Part shown: piece by piece, positions 33,334 to 42,764 of the stretch
Layout: every line of letters starts with the position of its first letter
Position numbering within the stretch: position 1 is the stretch's first letter
Source: Qaidamihabitans albus
Lineage (GTDB): Bacteria > Actinomycetota > Actinomycetes > Mycobacteriales > Pseudonocardiaceae
Direction: 5' to 3'
DNA: 64,000 bases
Assembly (NCBI RefSeq): GCF_016464705.1
Contig: NZ_JAEHOB010000018.1
Coordinates: forward strand, 60,444 to 124,443
The notes under the pieces: model-generated
Seen by the model: the letters and a program-made list of their open reading frames with translations, nothing else
Told to the model about the DNA's origin: nothing
Database searches by the model: none
Made by a program: the position numbers and the translations under genes

Positions 33334-34032
33334 ATGCAGGCCGTTGACGACCGGATCCAGAAATGCCAGCTGGATCTGTCCGAAAATCCACTCATCTCCT
33401 TCATGACCGACAGGAGTGTCTCTCCGGGTGAACGGCTGTCCTTCTCACTGAATATCGCGCACTTCGTGATGACCTTCTCCGATCTCAACAAGTACGTCCT
33501 GCGTAACGTCGACAGAACCGACCTGGTGCAGCAGATCATCAACAACCACACCGAGGAGGACGCCAACCACTGGCAGATGTTCCTCGACGATCTCAGGACC
33601 CTCGGGTTCGACGGGAACACAACGCCGACCACCCTGATGTCGGCCCTGTGGAGTGACGACTCCCAGCACAGCCGCAGGGTCAGCTACGAACTGATCAGCC
33701 TGGCCGCCGGCCTGGGCTCCGTCATGACCCTGGTCATGGTCGAAGCAATCGAGGGAACCGGCGCCGTCGCCTTCGGCGCGTTCCGGCAAGCAGCACATGA
33801 CTATGAACAGCAAACCGGGCACACGCTCCGGTACTTCGGCGACGAGCACTGCGAACTGGAGACCGGTCATGCCATGGGCACCGACGACGTTGAAACCGAA
33901 CTAGCGAGAGTATCGCTCACCAACGAACAGGAAAGACGCGCGTTGAAGATCGTCGACGACGTTTTCGACCTCTTCGATCGAATGTTCGAGGAACAGTACC
34001 AGTATGTGCAGAAGAACCACGAGTCCGTTTGA
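33334..34032 (+). CDS. Haem-oxygenase-like helical protein (possible diiron enzyme)
   Basis: 232 residues, all-helical by appearance. Candidate metal motifs are HTEEDANHW (near 69-77), EAIEG (near 141) and GDEHCELETGH (near 170-180), the kind of Glu/Asp/His spacing seen in haem-oxygenase-like diiron proteins (HDO). GAGGAG is 6 bases before the ATG. The codon choice is markedly less GC-rich than that of its neighbours (many AAC, GAA, AAG and CTG but few GCG/CGG runs), hinting at separate origin. Natural product N-oxygenases and desaturases of this fold are known; the exact family is uncertain. Confidence 0.5.
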   Translation: MQAVDDRIQKCQLDLSENPLISFMTDRSVSPGERLSFSLNIAHFVMTFSDLNKYVLRNVDRTDLVQQIINNHTEEDANHWQMFLDDLRTLGFDGNTTPTTLMSALWSDDSQHSRRVSYELISLAAGLGSVMTLVMVEAIEGTGAVAFGAFRQAAHDYEQQTGHTLRYFGDEHCELETGHAMGTDDVETELARVSLTNEQERRALKIVDDVFDLFDRMFEEQYQYVQKNHESV

Positions 34033-34418
34033 ACACCACGGGTGCCGTGCATCGTCTGCCCAGTCAGAGTTTTCGCTGTCGGAGAGTTCGAAGTAACTAC
34101 CAGACGTAACGGCGAGACGTTCGGCACCGGCCTGTGGCGGCAACGCAACGGCATTCCCGTCTGTATACACCCGCTGCGGATCGGGATACCCCTCACCGGC
34201 CATCCTGGAACAGCGGCGACAACAACCGAGCAACGCACGAGCGGTCGGACGGACCTGCGCCAAGGCGCTCACTCTCCGGCGAGGGAGAACGTCCACGGTC
34301 AGCGGCGCACCATTCGGTAGAACGCCGCCGAGTCGTACTCCCTGCGGCGCTTCCCGACAAGGATCACATCGGAATCGATGACGTCGAGTGGCTCGCATCG
34401 ACGGCTCACCGCTCGGCA
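34033..34418. other. Gene-free stretch
   Basis: 386 bases between two convergent genes. No supportable reading frame, hairpin or repeat was seen. The lower GC of the preceding gene continues into its first ~150 bases. Confidence 0.5.
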
Positions 34419-35660
34419 TCAACCGAGTTCGTGGAGGCGGCGCCGCAGATACGCGCGCTCCGCCGCGTTCGAGGTAAGTCCGAGCGCTACCCGGTACGCC
34501 TCGGCGGCCGGACCGGACCGCCCCAGCCTGCGCAGCAGGTCCGCCCGCGCGGCCGGCAGCAGGTGGCTGCGTTCCAGACCGCCGTCCCGGGCGAGGTCGT
34601 CCAGCAGACCCAGCCCCGCCTCCGGGCCCGACCGCATCGCCACAGCGATCGCCCGGTTCAGCGCGACCGTGGGCGAGGGCACCTGGGCCAGGAGTGCGTC
34701 GTACAGCTCGACGATGCGCCCCCAGTCGGTGTCCACTGCGGACGCCGCGGCCACGTGACAGGCCGCGATCATCGCCTGCAGCTGGTACGGCCCGACCTGC
34801 TCCCGCAGTGCGGCACGCCGCAGCTCCGCGAGGCCCGCCGCGATGAGCGAACGATCCCACAACGTACGGTCCTGCTCCTCCAGCGGCACGAGGACCCCGT
34901 CCGCGGACACCCGCGCCGCGGACCGCGCATGCTGCAGCTGCATCAGCGCATTCAGTCCACGCACCTCCGGATCGTCCGGCACAAGCTCGACCAGCAGTGC
35001 CGCCAGCCGCAGCGCCTCCAGCGCCGGCACCGGGCGGTGCAGGTCCGCGCCGGACGTGGCCACGTAACCCTCGTTGAAGAGCAGGTAGACGACTCCGAGG
35101 ACAGCGCGGATCCGCTCGGGCAGCCGGTGCGCGGGCGGCACCCGGTAGGGAATCGCGGCGTCCCGGACCTTGTGCTTGGCACGCACCAGGCGCTTGGCCA
35201 TGGTCGCCTCGGGCACCCCGAACGCCCTGGCGATCTCGGCCGTCGACAGCCCCGTGAGCGTCCGTAGCGCGAGCGCCACCTGCGCCTCGAACGCGAGCGC
35301 CGGGTGACAGCAGGTGAAGATCAGCCGCAGCCGCTCGTCCTCGACGCCGCTGTCGAGGGCGTCGAGATCCGGCTCCCGCGATCCGGAGTCACCGATCACC
35401 GCAAGCTCCTTCAGCTTGGCCTCACCCACCCGTTCACGGCGCAACCGGTCCACCGCCCGGTTGCGGGCGGCGGCGAGCAACCACGCGCCGGGCCGGTCGG
35501 GCACGCCGTCACGCGGCCAGGTCCGCCAGGCGAGGGTGAATGCCTCCTGCGTGCATTCCTCGGCCAGGTCCCAGTCACCGGTGCGGCCGATGAGTGTCGC
35601 GACGAGCCGCCCCCACTCCTCGTGGAACGCGGCCGCGACGGCCCCGGCGACATCGGTCAT
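34419..35660 (-). CDS. ECF sigma factor with C-terminal TPR-like extension (ECF42 type)
   Basis: 413 residues. Sigma region 2 ([43 protein letters not shown]) and region 4 ([34 protein letters not shown]) are followed by a ~220-residue helical extension ([28 protein letters not shown]). This build plus an upstream DGPF/YCII partner defines the ECF42 group. The start overlaps the partner's stop (ATGA). Confidence 0.85.
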   Translation of the reverse strand: MTDVAGAVAAAFHEEWGRLVATLIGRTGDWDLAEECTQEAFTLAWRTWPRDGVPDRPGAWLLAAARNRAVDRLRRERVGEAKLKELAVIGDSGSREPDLDALDSGVEDERLRLIFTCCHPALAFEAQVALALRTLTGLSTAEIARAFGVPEATMAKRLVRAKHKVRDAAIPYRVPPAHRLPERIRAVLGVVYLLFNEGYVATSGADLHRPVPALEALRLAALLVELVPDDPEVRGLNALMQLQHARSAARVSADGVLVPLEEQDRTLWDRSLIAAGLAELRRAALREQVGPYQLQAMIAACHVAAASAVDTDWGRIVELYDALLAQVPSPTVALNRAIAVAMRSGPEAGLGLLDDLARDGGLERSHLLPAARADLLRRLGRSGPAAEAYRVALGLTSNAAERAYLRRRLHELG

Positions 35661-35995
35661 GGCTCGCGCAGGGGCCGGATCTCGACCTGCCCGACCGAGC
35701 AGGCGGGATGTCCCGCGGCGATCTCGACCGCTTCGTCCAGGTCATCGACCTCGATCAACGCGAAGCCCCCGATCTGGTCCTTCGCCTCGATGTAGGGCCC
35801 GTCCGTCAGCAGTACCTCGTCGCCGCGCACTCGTACGGTCGTCGCCGTCCGGCTGGGCTGCAGCCCCTCGTGCGCGCGGATCACGCCCCGTTCCACGAGG
35901 TCGTCCATCCAGGCGGTGAAGGCCCTCATGCCTTCCTCGTTCGGCACCTCGTCTACCTCTGTCTCGTCCGCGCTGATCATCAGCAGGTATCGCAT
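35657..35995 (-). CDS. DGPF/YCII-family partner of the ECF sigma factor
   Basis: 112 residues: [45 protein letters not shown] (the DGPF signature reads DGPY here) and [17 protein letters not shown]. It is always found next to ECF42 sigma factors and is presumed to transmit the signal; biochemistry is unknown. It is the first gene of the operon, 33 bases after the ECF-type promoter motif. Confidence 0.85.
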   Translation of the reverse strand: MRYLLMISADETEVDEVPNEEGMRAFTAWMDDLVERGVIRAHEGLQPSRTATTVRVRGDEVLLTDGPYIEAKDQIGGFALIEVDDLDEAVEIAAGHPACSVGQVEIRPLREP

Positions 35996-36028
35996 GCGCC
36001 TCTCCTCTCGTACCGGCCGTCACCTCTC

Positions 36029-36056
36029 CGACGTACGGAACCGCCGCCGATGGACA
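36029..36056 (-). promoter_or_regulatory. ECF promoter motif for the DGPF-sigma operon
   Basis: The minus strand reads TGTCCATC, then 11 bases, then CGTACGTCG. The identical motif with identical spacing faces the other way at 36088-36115. This is a self-consistent pair, probably recognised by the sigma factor encoded here. Confidence 0.6.
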
Positions 36057-36087
36057 CCCGGTTCGCGGACAATCTCTCGCGGATGGC

Positions 36088-36115
36088 TGTCCATCACCGG
36101 CCGTGCCGTACGTCG
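36088..36115 (+). promoter_or_regulatory. ECF promoter motif for the alpha/beta-hydrolase gene
   Basis: The plus strand reads TGTCCATC, then 11 bases, then CGTACGTCG, ending 37 bases before the ATG at 36153. It mirrors the motif at 36029-36056. Confidence 0.6.
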
Positions 36116-36152
36116 ACCGGGTGGACCGACCCATCGGTGAAGGAGATTAGCC

Positions 36153-36961
36153 ATGCAGACCGTGACCTCGGCGGACGGCACCACCATCGCGTACGACCGG
36201 GCGGGCAGCGGCCCGGTCGTCGTCTTCGTGCCCGGCGCCTTCAACGACGCCACGACGTGCGCGCCGCTGGCGGAGCAGCTCGAGGACCGCTACACGGTCG
36301 TCTGTCCCGACCGGCGTGGCCGCGGCCGCAGCGGTGACGCGATCACCCCGGCCGACGCCGCGACATACGACGTCCAGCGCGAGATCGAGGACCTCGACGC
36401 GGTCATCGCGGCCGAGGGCGGCGAGGCCGCGGTGTTCGGCTACTCCTCGGGCGCGATCCTGGCACTGCGGGCCGCCGTCGCGGGATCCCGCATCACCCGG
36501 CTGGCACTGTACGAGCCGCCTTTCGCCATCGGCGGCCTCGCCCGCCCCGGGCCGGAGGACCTCCCCGAACGGCTGGCCGCGCTGATCGCCGACGGCAGGC
36601 CCGGCGACGCCGTCGCGACCATGCAGATCGACGGCATCGGCCTCCCGGCCCACACGGTGGAGGAGATCCGGCGGTCACCCATGTGGTCCAGACTCGAGCG
36701 GTCGCACAGACCGTGGTGTACGACGCGGCGATCACCAGGGCGCCGAACCTGCCCATCGCGCCGATGGCGCGGCTCGGCATCGAGACCCTCGTGCTCAGCA
36801 GCAACGACTCCTGGCCGGGACTGCGCGACGCCGCCCGGACGCTGACCGGGCACCTGGCCCGTGCGCGGTACGTCGACGTGCCGGGCGGGGCCGACCACGG
36901 CATCCCGCCGGAGGCCACCGCCAAGGCCGTGGACGCCTTCCTCGGCGGTGACGACGACTGA
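36153..36961 (+). pseudogene. Alpha/beta-hydrolase, frameshifted
   Basis: Intact from MQTVTSADGTTIAYDRAGSG through the oxyanion region (VPGAFNDATTC) and nucleophile elbow FGYSSGAI to about residue 180. Then one base is missing near 36697-36701 (after MWSRLE), and the other frame continues AVAQTVVYDAAITRAP ... YVDVPGGADHGIPPEATAKAVDAFL with the catalytic His. Repaired, it is ~269 residues. It is the apparent target gene of the ECF sigma factor; the break may be a real mutation or a base-calling error. Confidence 0.65.
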
Positions 36962-36997
36962 CCGGACCCTACGCGCGCACGCCGGGGTACCAGCCGG

Positions 36998-38029
36998 TCA
37001 CGCCGACTCGCGGCGCACCAGCTCGGTCGGCAGGATCGCCGGCGGAAGCCTCTGCCCTGGCCGGTCGATCTGGGTCATCAGTAGCCTGGCGAGCTCCCGG
37101 CCCATCTCGTGCACCGGCTGCCGCACACTGGTCAGCGAGGGCTCGGTGTTGCGTGCCACGTCCGAGTCGTCGAAGCCGACCAGCGCGACGTCGTCGGGCA
37201 CCCGGCGGCCCTCGGCGCGCAACGCACGCAGGGCGCCGGCCGCCATGAGGTCACTCGCCGCGAACACGGCATCGATCTCGGGATCCACGGTCAGGAGCTC
37301 GCGCATCGCGTGCTCACCACTCGCCTGGCCGAAGTCGCCCTGGGCCACCCGCCGGGTCACGCCACGCCGCCCCTTCAACGCCGAGCGGAAGCCCGCGAGC
37401 CGGTCGATACCAGCGGCCATGTCCTGCGGCCCGGTGATCGTGGCGAAGCGGCGGCGGCCCTGCTGGTACAGGTACTCGGTCGCGGCCCGGGAGCCACCGA
37501 GATTGTCGGCGTCGACGTACGGAACGTGATCCATATCGGACATCGGCCTGCCGCTGAGCGCCACGGGCGTGCCCGCGGCCGCCAGGTTACGAGGCAGCGG
37601 GTCGTCGCCGTGCAGGGAGATGAGCGCGACACCGTCCACATGTCCGTTGCGCACGAGGTGCTCGACCCGCTCGTGCTGTCGTGCCGTGCTCGCCATCATC
37701 AGGTTCAACTGCAGGGTCGTCATCGACAGTTCCTGGCTGAGTCCGCGCACGAGCGCGGCGAAGAACGGCTCACTGAACACCCGCGCGTCCGACTCCGACA
37801 CCACGAACAACACGGTGTCGCTGCGCCGCGTCACGAGACTGCGCGCTGCGTGGTTCGGCACGTAGCCAAGTTTCCGGATCGCGTCCTGTACCGCCTTGAG
37901 CGTGCCGGCACTCACCTCGAGCGATCCGTTGACGACCCGGGAGACCGTGCCACGCGAGACGCCCGCCTCCGCGGCGACCTGTTCAAGCGTCGGTCGACCA
38001 GCCGTCCGCATCCGGCTTGAACTCGGCAT
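36998..38029 (-). CDS. LacI-family repressor, CebR/CelR-like
   Basis: 343 residues. TLEQVAAEAGVSRGTVSRVVNGSLEVS is the DNA-binding head, VPNHAARSLVTRRSD the hinge, and the rest a periplasmic-binding-like sensor (TVLFVVSESDARVF, GVALISLHGDD, DAVFAASDLMAAGAL). ATG 38029 has AAGGGGAG upstream. It is divergent from a GH9 cellulase whose promoter carries TGGGAGCGCTCCCA, the known CebR operator of streptomycetes, so it most likely represses the cellulase genes until cellobiose or cello-oligomers bind (inference from family). Confidence 0.85.
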   Translation of the reverse strand: MPSSSRMRTAGRPTLEQVAAEAGVSRGTVSRVVNGSLEVSAGTLKAVQDAIRKLGYVPNHAARSLVTRRSDTVLFVVSESDARVFSEPFFAALVRGLSQELSMTTLQLNLMMASTARQHERVEHLVRNGHVDGVALISLHGDDPLPRNLAAAGTPVALSGRPMSDMDHVPYVDADNLGGSRAATEYLYQQGRRRFATITGPQDMAAGIDRLAGFRSALKGRRGVTRRVAQGDFGQASGEHAMRELLTVDPEIDAVFAASDLMAAGALRALRAEGRRVPDDVALVGFDDSDVARNTEPSLTSVRQPVHEMGRELARLLMTQIDRPGQRLPPAILPTELVRRESA

Positions 38030-38262
38030 GCCGCCCACTCCCCTTGATCGACTCATGATCCCCCGACCAGGCACATCGTACTGGGAACGCTCACGAAACG
38101 GCCCCGACATGCCCGTTAGGGGTGTCACATGACCGCGCGCGGTCACCGGCGGCACACACGCGGCGGCTGTCCGTAAAGGACATTCCCCCGCGGCGCCCCT
38201 CTCGGCCGATCACGCACGTGGTGAAACGACCGATCCGGCCGATCCCGCCGGTCGGTTACCTG

Positions 38263-38319
38263 TTGACACCGCGCCGATCCGGAGGAAAATTCCCAGGGCG
38301 TCGCCTGGGAGCGCTCCCA
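38263..38319 (+). promoter_or_regulatory. GH9 promoter with CebR-type box
   Basis: TTGACA at 38263-38268 with AAAATT 17 bases on makes a plausible promoter. The perfect palindrome TGGGAGCGCTCCCA lies at 38306-38319 across the expected start of transcription. Confidence 0.7.
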
Positions 38320-38380
38320 TGGCTCCGGCTTCGGTCGACGTGGCGACAGTGCACATCCCGCTGAGCGAGAGGAACCCGAA

Positions 38381-40984
38381 ATGCGCCGATCGAGACGCCG
38401 CCCGAATCCGAACCTGCTCGTTCCACTGCTCGCCACGGCACTGGCCGTGCCGCTGGCCGGTGTGCCTGCCTCCGTCGCCGCCGCACAGCAGCCGGCCGAG
38501 CAGGTCAGCAACGGTGACTTCGCCGAGGGGCTACCGCCCTGGTGGCACACCGAGAACACACCGGCCACGGTGCTGGACGGAACTCTGTGCGCCGATGTCC
38601 CCGGCGACACGGCGAACCCGTGGGACGCCATCATCGGCCAGAACGACATCGCGCTTGTCGGCGGCGAGTCCTACGAACTGTCCTTCACCGCGACCGCCTC
38701 CGTGCCGGCGACCATCAGCGCCAACGTGCAGCTCGCCGCCGAGCCCTACACCTCGGCGCTCTCGGAGCGGGTCGCGCTGGGCGCCGAGGCCACGCAGTTC
38801 AGCTACAGCTTCACCTCGGCGCTCACGACGGACACCGGTCAGGTCGCCTTCCAGGTGGGCGGCAGCGCGGAGCCGTGGACCTTCTGCCTCGACGACGTAT
38901 CGCTGCGTGGCGGCGAGGCGCCCCCGCCCTACGAGCCCGACACCGGTCCCCGGGTGCGGGTGAACCAGGTGGGCTACCTGCCGGCAGGTCCCAAGCACGC
39001 CAACCTGGTGACCGACTCGGCGGAGCCCGTCACGTGGCAGCTGGCCGATGCCGACGGCACGGTGGTGGACAAGGGGACCAGCAGCCCCCAGGGCGTGGAC
39101 CCCACCTCGAACCAGTCGACGCACCGCATCGACTTCAGCGACTACCGCCGGGGCGGCGCCGGCTACACCCTCACCGCTGACGGCGAGACGAGCCACCCGT
39201 TCGACATCCGGGCGGACATCTACTCGTCCCTGCGCACCGACTCGCTCGCCTTCTTCTACCACCAGCGAAGTGGCGTCGAGATCGAACCGGAGTACGTCGG
39301 TGACTCCTACGCCCGGCCGGCCGGGCACCTCCAGATGCCCCCCAACCAGGGCGATGTCGAAGTTCCCTGCCAGCCGGGGGTCTGCGACTACACCCTCGAC
39401 GTGAGCGGCGGCTGGTACGACGCGGGCGACCACGGCAAGTACGTCGTCAACGGGGGAATCTCGGCCGCCCAGGTGCTGAGCACCTATGAGCGCACCCTGC
39501 ACGCGGATCGCGCCGACCCGGCGCGGCTCGGGGACGGCTCACTGGCGGTTCCCGAGCAGGGCAACGGCGTACCCGACGTGCTGGACGAGGCGCGGTGGCA
39601 GGTCGAGTTCCTGCTGAGCATGCAGGTGCCCACCGGCCAGGAGCTGGCCGGGATGGCACATCACAAGGTGCACGACGAGAACTGGACCGGCCTGCCGCTG
39701 CTTCCGCACGAGGACCCGGAGCGGCGGGAACTGCATCCGGCGTCGACGGCGGCGACGCTGAACCTCGCCGCCGTTGGCGCGCAGTGTGCCCGGCTGTTCG
39801 CCCGGTACGACGCCGACTTCGCGGCGCGGTGCCTCCGCGCGGCCGAGACGGCGTGGGGCGCGGCCAAGGCGCATCCGGCACGCTACGCCGACCCGGACGA
39901 CGGTGTCGGTGGTGGTGCCTACAGCGACACCGACGTGACCGACGAGTTCTACTGGGCCGCGGCGGAGCTGTACCTGACCACCGGCTCCGGCGAGTACTGG
40001 ACCGAGGTCAGTTCCTCCGAGCACCACGACGCGGACGTGTTCACCGACGGCGGCTTCGGCTGGGCATCCGTGGCGGCGCTCGGCATGCTGAACCTGGCCA
40101 CGGTACCGAGCGAGCTGTCCGCCGAGCGGCTCACGTTCGTCCGCGACGCGGTGGTGCGAGGTGCGCAGCGTTACGTCGCGACCGCGAACGCCGAGGCCTA
40201 CGACCTGCCGTACGCCCCTGCCGGGTACGACTACGTCTGGGGCTCCAACAGCCAGGTCCTGAACAACATGGTCGTGCTGGCCACGGCCCATGACCTGACC
40301 GGGCGCGGCGAGTTCGCCGACGCGGTGCTGACCGGCTGGGACTACCTGCTGGGCCGCAACCCACTGAACCGGTCCTACGTGACCGGTTACGGCGAGCACG
40401 ACGCCCGCAACCAGCACCACCGGTTCTGGGCGAACCAGCTCGACACCTCGCTGCCCAACCCACCGGCCGGGTCGCTCGCGGGCGGACCGAACACCGGCAT
40501 CCAGGATCCGGTCGCCGCCGAGCATCTGGCCGGCTGCGCGCCTGCGCTCTGCTACATCGACGACATCGGGTCCTGGGCCACCAACGAGGTGACCATCAAC
40601 TGGAACGCGCCACTGGCCTGGATGGCGTCGTTCACCGATGACCTGGCGACGGCGCAACCTCCCGGCGGCAGCTCCTGCACGGTCTCCTACCGGGTGCAGA
40701 GCGAGTGGGCGGACGGGTTCGTGGCGGAGGTCGTCGTGGCCAACACCGGTACCGCGCCGATGCGGGACTGGACCGTGGCCTGGCAATACGCAGGCGACCA
40801 GCGGGTCACCAGCGCCTGGAACGCACAGGTGACCCAGGCCGGCAGGGCCGTCACCGCGAAGAGCCCGGCGTGGAACGGCACCATCGAACCGGGCGACTCG
40901 GCGCGCTTCGGCGTGCAGGGAACACGGCACGGCGGCAGCCCGCCGCCCGGCTCGTTCACCGTGAACGGCGTCCCCTGCGGCTGA
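38381..40984 (+). CDS. Secreted GH9 cellulase with CBM4-like, Ig-like and CBM2 modules
   Basis: 867 residues: signal peptide (about 1-35), CBM4/9-like module (about 40-178, [13 protein letters not shown]...[10 protein letters not shown]), Ig-like module (190-285), GH9 catalytic domain (about 290-755), and C-terminal CBM2 (766-867, [15 protein letters not shown]). The GH9 base/nucleophile-water residues are in [15 protein letters not shown] (Asp347, Asp350), and the proton donor is Glu736 in [12 protein letters not shown]. It cleaves beta-1,4-glucan outside the cell, in the style of Thermobifida Cel9B. It is controlled by the upstream CebR-type box. Confidence 0.92.
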   Translation: MRRSRRRPNPNLLVPLLATALAVPLAGVPASVAAAQQPAEQVSNGDFAEGLPPWWHTENTPATVLDGTLCADVPGDTANPWDAIIGQNDIALVGGESYELSFTATASVPATISANVQLAAEPYTSALSERVALGAEATQFSYSFTSALTTDTGQVAFQVGGSAEPWTFCLDDVSLRGGEAPPPYEPDTGPRVRVNQVGYLPAGPKHANLVTDSAEPVTWQLADADGTVVDKGTSSPQGVDPTSNQSTHRIDFSDYRRGGAGYTLTADGETSHPFDIRADIYSSLRTDSLAFFYHQRSGVEIEPEYVGDSYARPAGHLQMPPNQGDVEVPCQPGVCDYTLDVSGGWYDAGDHGKYVVNGGISAAQVLSTYERTLHADRADPARLGDGSLAVPEQGNGVPDVLDEARWQVEFLLSMQVPTGQELAGMAHHKVHDENWTGLPLLPHEDPERRELHPASTAATLNLAAVGAQCARLFARYDADFAARCLRAAETAWGAAKAHPARYADPDDGVGGGAYSDTDVTDEFYWAAAELYLTTGSGEYWTEVSSSEHHDADVFTDGGFGWASVAALGMLNLATVPSELSAERLTFVRDAVVRGAQRYVATANAEAYDLPYAPAGYDYVWGSNSQVLNNMVVLATAHDLTGRGEFADAVLTGWDYLLGRNPLNRSYVTGYGEHDARNQHHRFWANQLDTSLPNPPAGSLAGGPNTGIQDPVAAEHLAGCAPALCYIDDIGSWATNEVTINWNAPLAWMASFTDDLATAQPPGGSSCTVSYRVQSEWADGFVAEVVVANTGTAPMRDWTVAWQYAGDQRVTSAWNAQVTQAGRAVTAKSPAWNGTIEPGDSARFGVQGTRHGGSPPPGSFTVNGVPCG

Positions 40985-40993
40985 GACGGAAAG

Positions 40994-41029
40994 GAATGGG
41001 GGCCTGTCCGGCCGGACAGGCCCCCATTC
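40994..41029. terminator. GH9 terminator, perfect 36-bp palindrome
   Basis: The arm GAATGGGGGCCTGTCCGG meets its exact reverse complement without spacer, 10 bases after the GH9 stop. Confidence 0.8.
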
Positions 41030-41110
41030 GCCGCGTCAGAACCTGCTGGCGGCCGGTTGACGTTGGCAGGCGGCCCCTCGCGTGGTGGGTCCGAGGTCCG
41101 ACGAGGACAA

Positions 41111-41124
41111 TGGGAGCGCTCCCG
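41111..41124. promoter_or_regulatory. CebR-type box between convergent genes
   Basis: TGGGAGCGCTCCCG, 13/14 identical to the perfect box, lies 6 bases beyond the stop of the minus-strand sugar dehydrogenase. No promoter is expected here. Confidence 0.6.
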
Positions 41125-41129
41125 GGTTG

Positions 41130-42686
41130 CTAGCCCATCGAGCTCGCCAGGTTCACGCACGGAGCGCCGTTCAGGGTGAACGCGGTCGGTGCCGTGTTCG
41201 GCCCGTCCCGCGTGGCCTGGAATCCGAAGGAGACCGTCCCGGTGATCGGGAGGTCACGGTTCCATTCGACGCCCTTGGCCGAGACCGTCGCATCGTGCTG
41301 AGCGGCCCTGGTGTTCCACGCTCCGGCGATCCGCTGGCCCGCCGGGAAGTCCCATTCCAGCTCCCATTCCTCGACCGCGGTGGCCCCGGTATTGCGCACC
41401 GTCACCGAGGCGGTGAACCCGGTGCCCCATTCGCTGTCCACCTCGTACCGGACACTGCAGTCGCGCTGTGGTTCGGCCGCCTCGAACGAGACTCGGTGGA
41501 GCCGGCCGGGCAGGTCGTTGACGACGTACAGCTCGCCGGCCTCGTCCGCGCCGAAAGCGGTGACCTGCACCGGGAAGGTGCCGATCACGGCACTGTCGTA
41601 CGAACCGTCACCCGAGGGCCGCACGCCCCACACGGTCGCGGAGCAGTAGTCGGCGGCGACGTAGGTACCGCCCGCCAGCGCGGCGTACCGTTCGCCGCGG
41701 TAGACCTGTCCGCCGATGACCGAACAGCCCTCCGTACTGGGGTAGGAGAAGACGGGGGAAACGTACTCGGCGTCGGACCGGCACTGGCCCTCGTCGAACT
41801 CGGCGGGACCTTCCCGGCAGGACCAACCGAAGTTGTGCCCGCCGGTCCCGGCCGGCACATGGTTGACCTCCTCGAACGAACCCTGGCCGACGTCGCCGAT
41901 CCACAGTGAACCGTCGGCGGCGTCGAAGGAGTACTTCCACGGGTTGCGCAGGCCGAAGCTCCATATCTCCTCGCGCGCGCCGGGCGTCCGGGTGAACGGG
42001 TTGTCCTCCGGGACACAGTAGGCCCGGTCACCGCACCGCGCGCTGACATCCAGCCGGATGATCTTGCCGAGCAGGGTGCCGAGGTCCTGGCCGCTGTCGA
42101 ACGGGTCACCGGAGTGGCCGCCGTCGCCGATGGCCAGGTAGAGGTGGCCGTCCGGGCCGAAGGTGACGTGCCCGCCGTTGTGGTTGTTGTACTCGCTGTG
42201 TGGCTGGCTGAGCAGTACCTGCTCGGACCCGGCCGCGTCACCTGCGGGGTCGAGCGTGAAGCGGGAGAGCGTCACGGCTCCGTCGGGAAGGCTCGTGTAG
42301 GCGGCGTAGAGCTGGTGATCGGCCGCGAAACCGGGCGAGGCGGCGATGCCGAGCAGGCCGCGCTCGTTGCCGGAGGTGTCGACCCGGTCGCTGAGGTCCA
42401 GCAACGGCTGCGTGGCGAGCCCGGTATCGGGATGGTACTGCCGGACGGTGCCCGGCTTCTCGGCGATGAACAGGCGTCCGCTGCCGTCGTCGGGGGTGGC
42501 GATGGCGGTCGGGCGTTGCAGCCCGGAGGCGACCGCCGTGGTGGTGATCTCCAGCTGTTCCGGTGGGACCGTGGCCTCGGCCCGCGCCGTCGAGGTGGTG
42601 GCCGCCGAGCTGGGTGAGATCAGTTGTCCGGCAACGGCGAGGCCGACCCCCACCGACAGCAGTGCCGTTCGAACTTGTCGCAACAT
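41130..42686 (-). CDS. Secreted PQQ-type sugar dehydrogenase with CBM2
   Basis: 518 residues: signal peptide (about 1-28), a glucose/sorbosone-dehydrogenase six-blade propeller (about 45-400) with GLQRPTAIATPDDGSGRLFIAEKPG, NNHNGGHVTFGPDGHLYLAIGDGG, WSFGLRNPWKYSFD and IGGQVYRG, then a CBM2 (about 409-512, CSVRYEVDSEWGTGF). The cellulose-binding module ties the oxidation to plant cell wall; it may oxidise cellodextrin ends or feed electrons to other oxidases. AGGGAG lies 6 bases before the ATG. It is downstream of GH6 on the same strand, with a hairpin between. Confidence 0.88.
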   Translation of the reverse strand: MLRQVRTALLSVGVGLAVAGQLISPSSAATTSTARAEATVPPEQLEITTTAVASGLQRPTAIATPDDGSGRLFIAEKPGTVRQYHPDTGLATQPLLDLSDRVDTSGNERGLLGIAASPGFAADHQLYAAYTSLPDGAVTLSRFTLDPAGDAAGSEQVLLSQPHSEYNNHNGGHVTFGPDGHLYLAIGDGGHSGDPFDSGQDLGTLLGKIIRLDVSARCGDRAYCVPEDNPFTRTPGAREEIWSFGLRNPWKYSFDAADGSLWIGDVGQGSFEEVNHVPAGTGGHNFGWSCREGPAEFDEGQCRSDAEYVSPVFSYPSTEGCSVIGGQVYRGERYAALAGGTYVAADYCSATVWGVRPSGDGSYDSAVIGTFPVQVTAFGADEAGELYVVNDLPGRLHRVSFEAAEPQRDCSVRYEVDSEWGTGFTASVTVRNTGATAVEEWELEWDFPAGQRIAGAWNTRAAQHDATVSAKGVEWNRDLPITGTVSFGFQATRDGPNTAPTAFTLNGAPCVNLASSMG

Positions 42687-42707
42687 GGGAACTCCCTGTC
42701 AAAGCAG

Positions 42708-42747
42708 GACGGGAGTGGGCGCACCCGGTGGCGCTCCCACTCCCGTC
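42708..42747. terminator. Hairpin between GH6 and sugar dehydrogenase genes
   Basis: GACGGGAGTGGG and CCCACTCCCGTC, a perfect 12-bp stem with a 16-base loop, 18 bases after the GH6 stop. It may attenuate read-through into the dehydrogenase gene. Confidence 0.65.
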
Positions 42748-42764
42748 TTCGCCTACTCGCCGGA

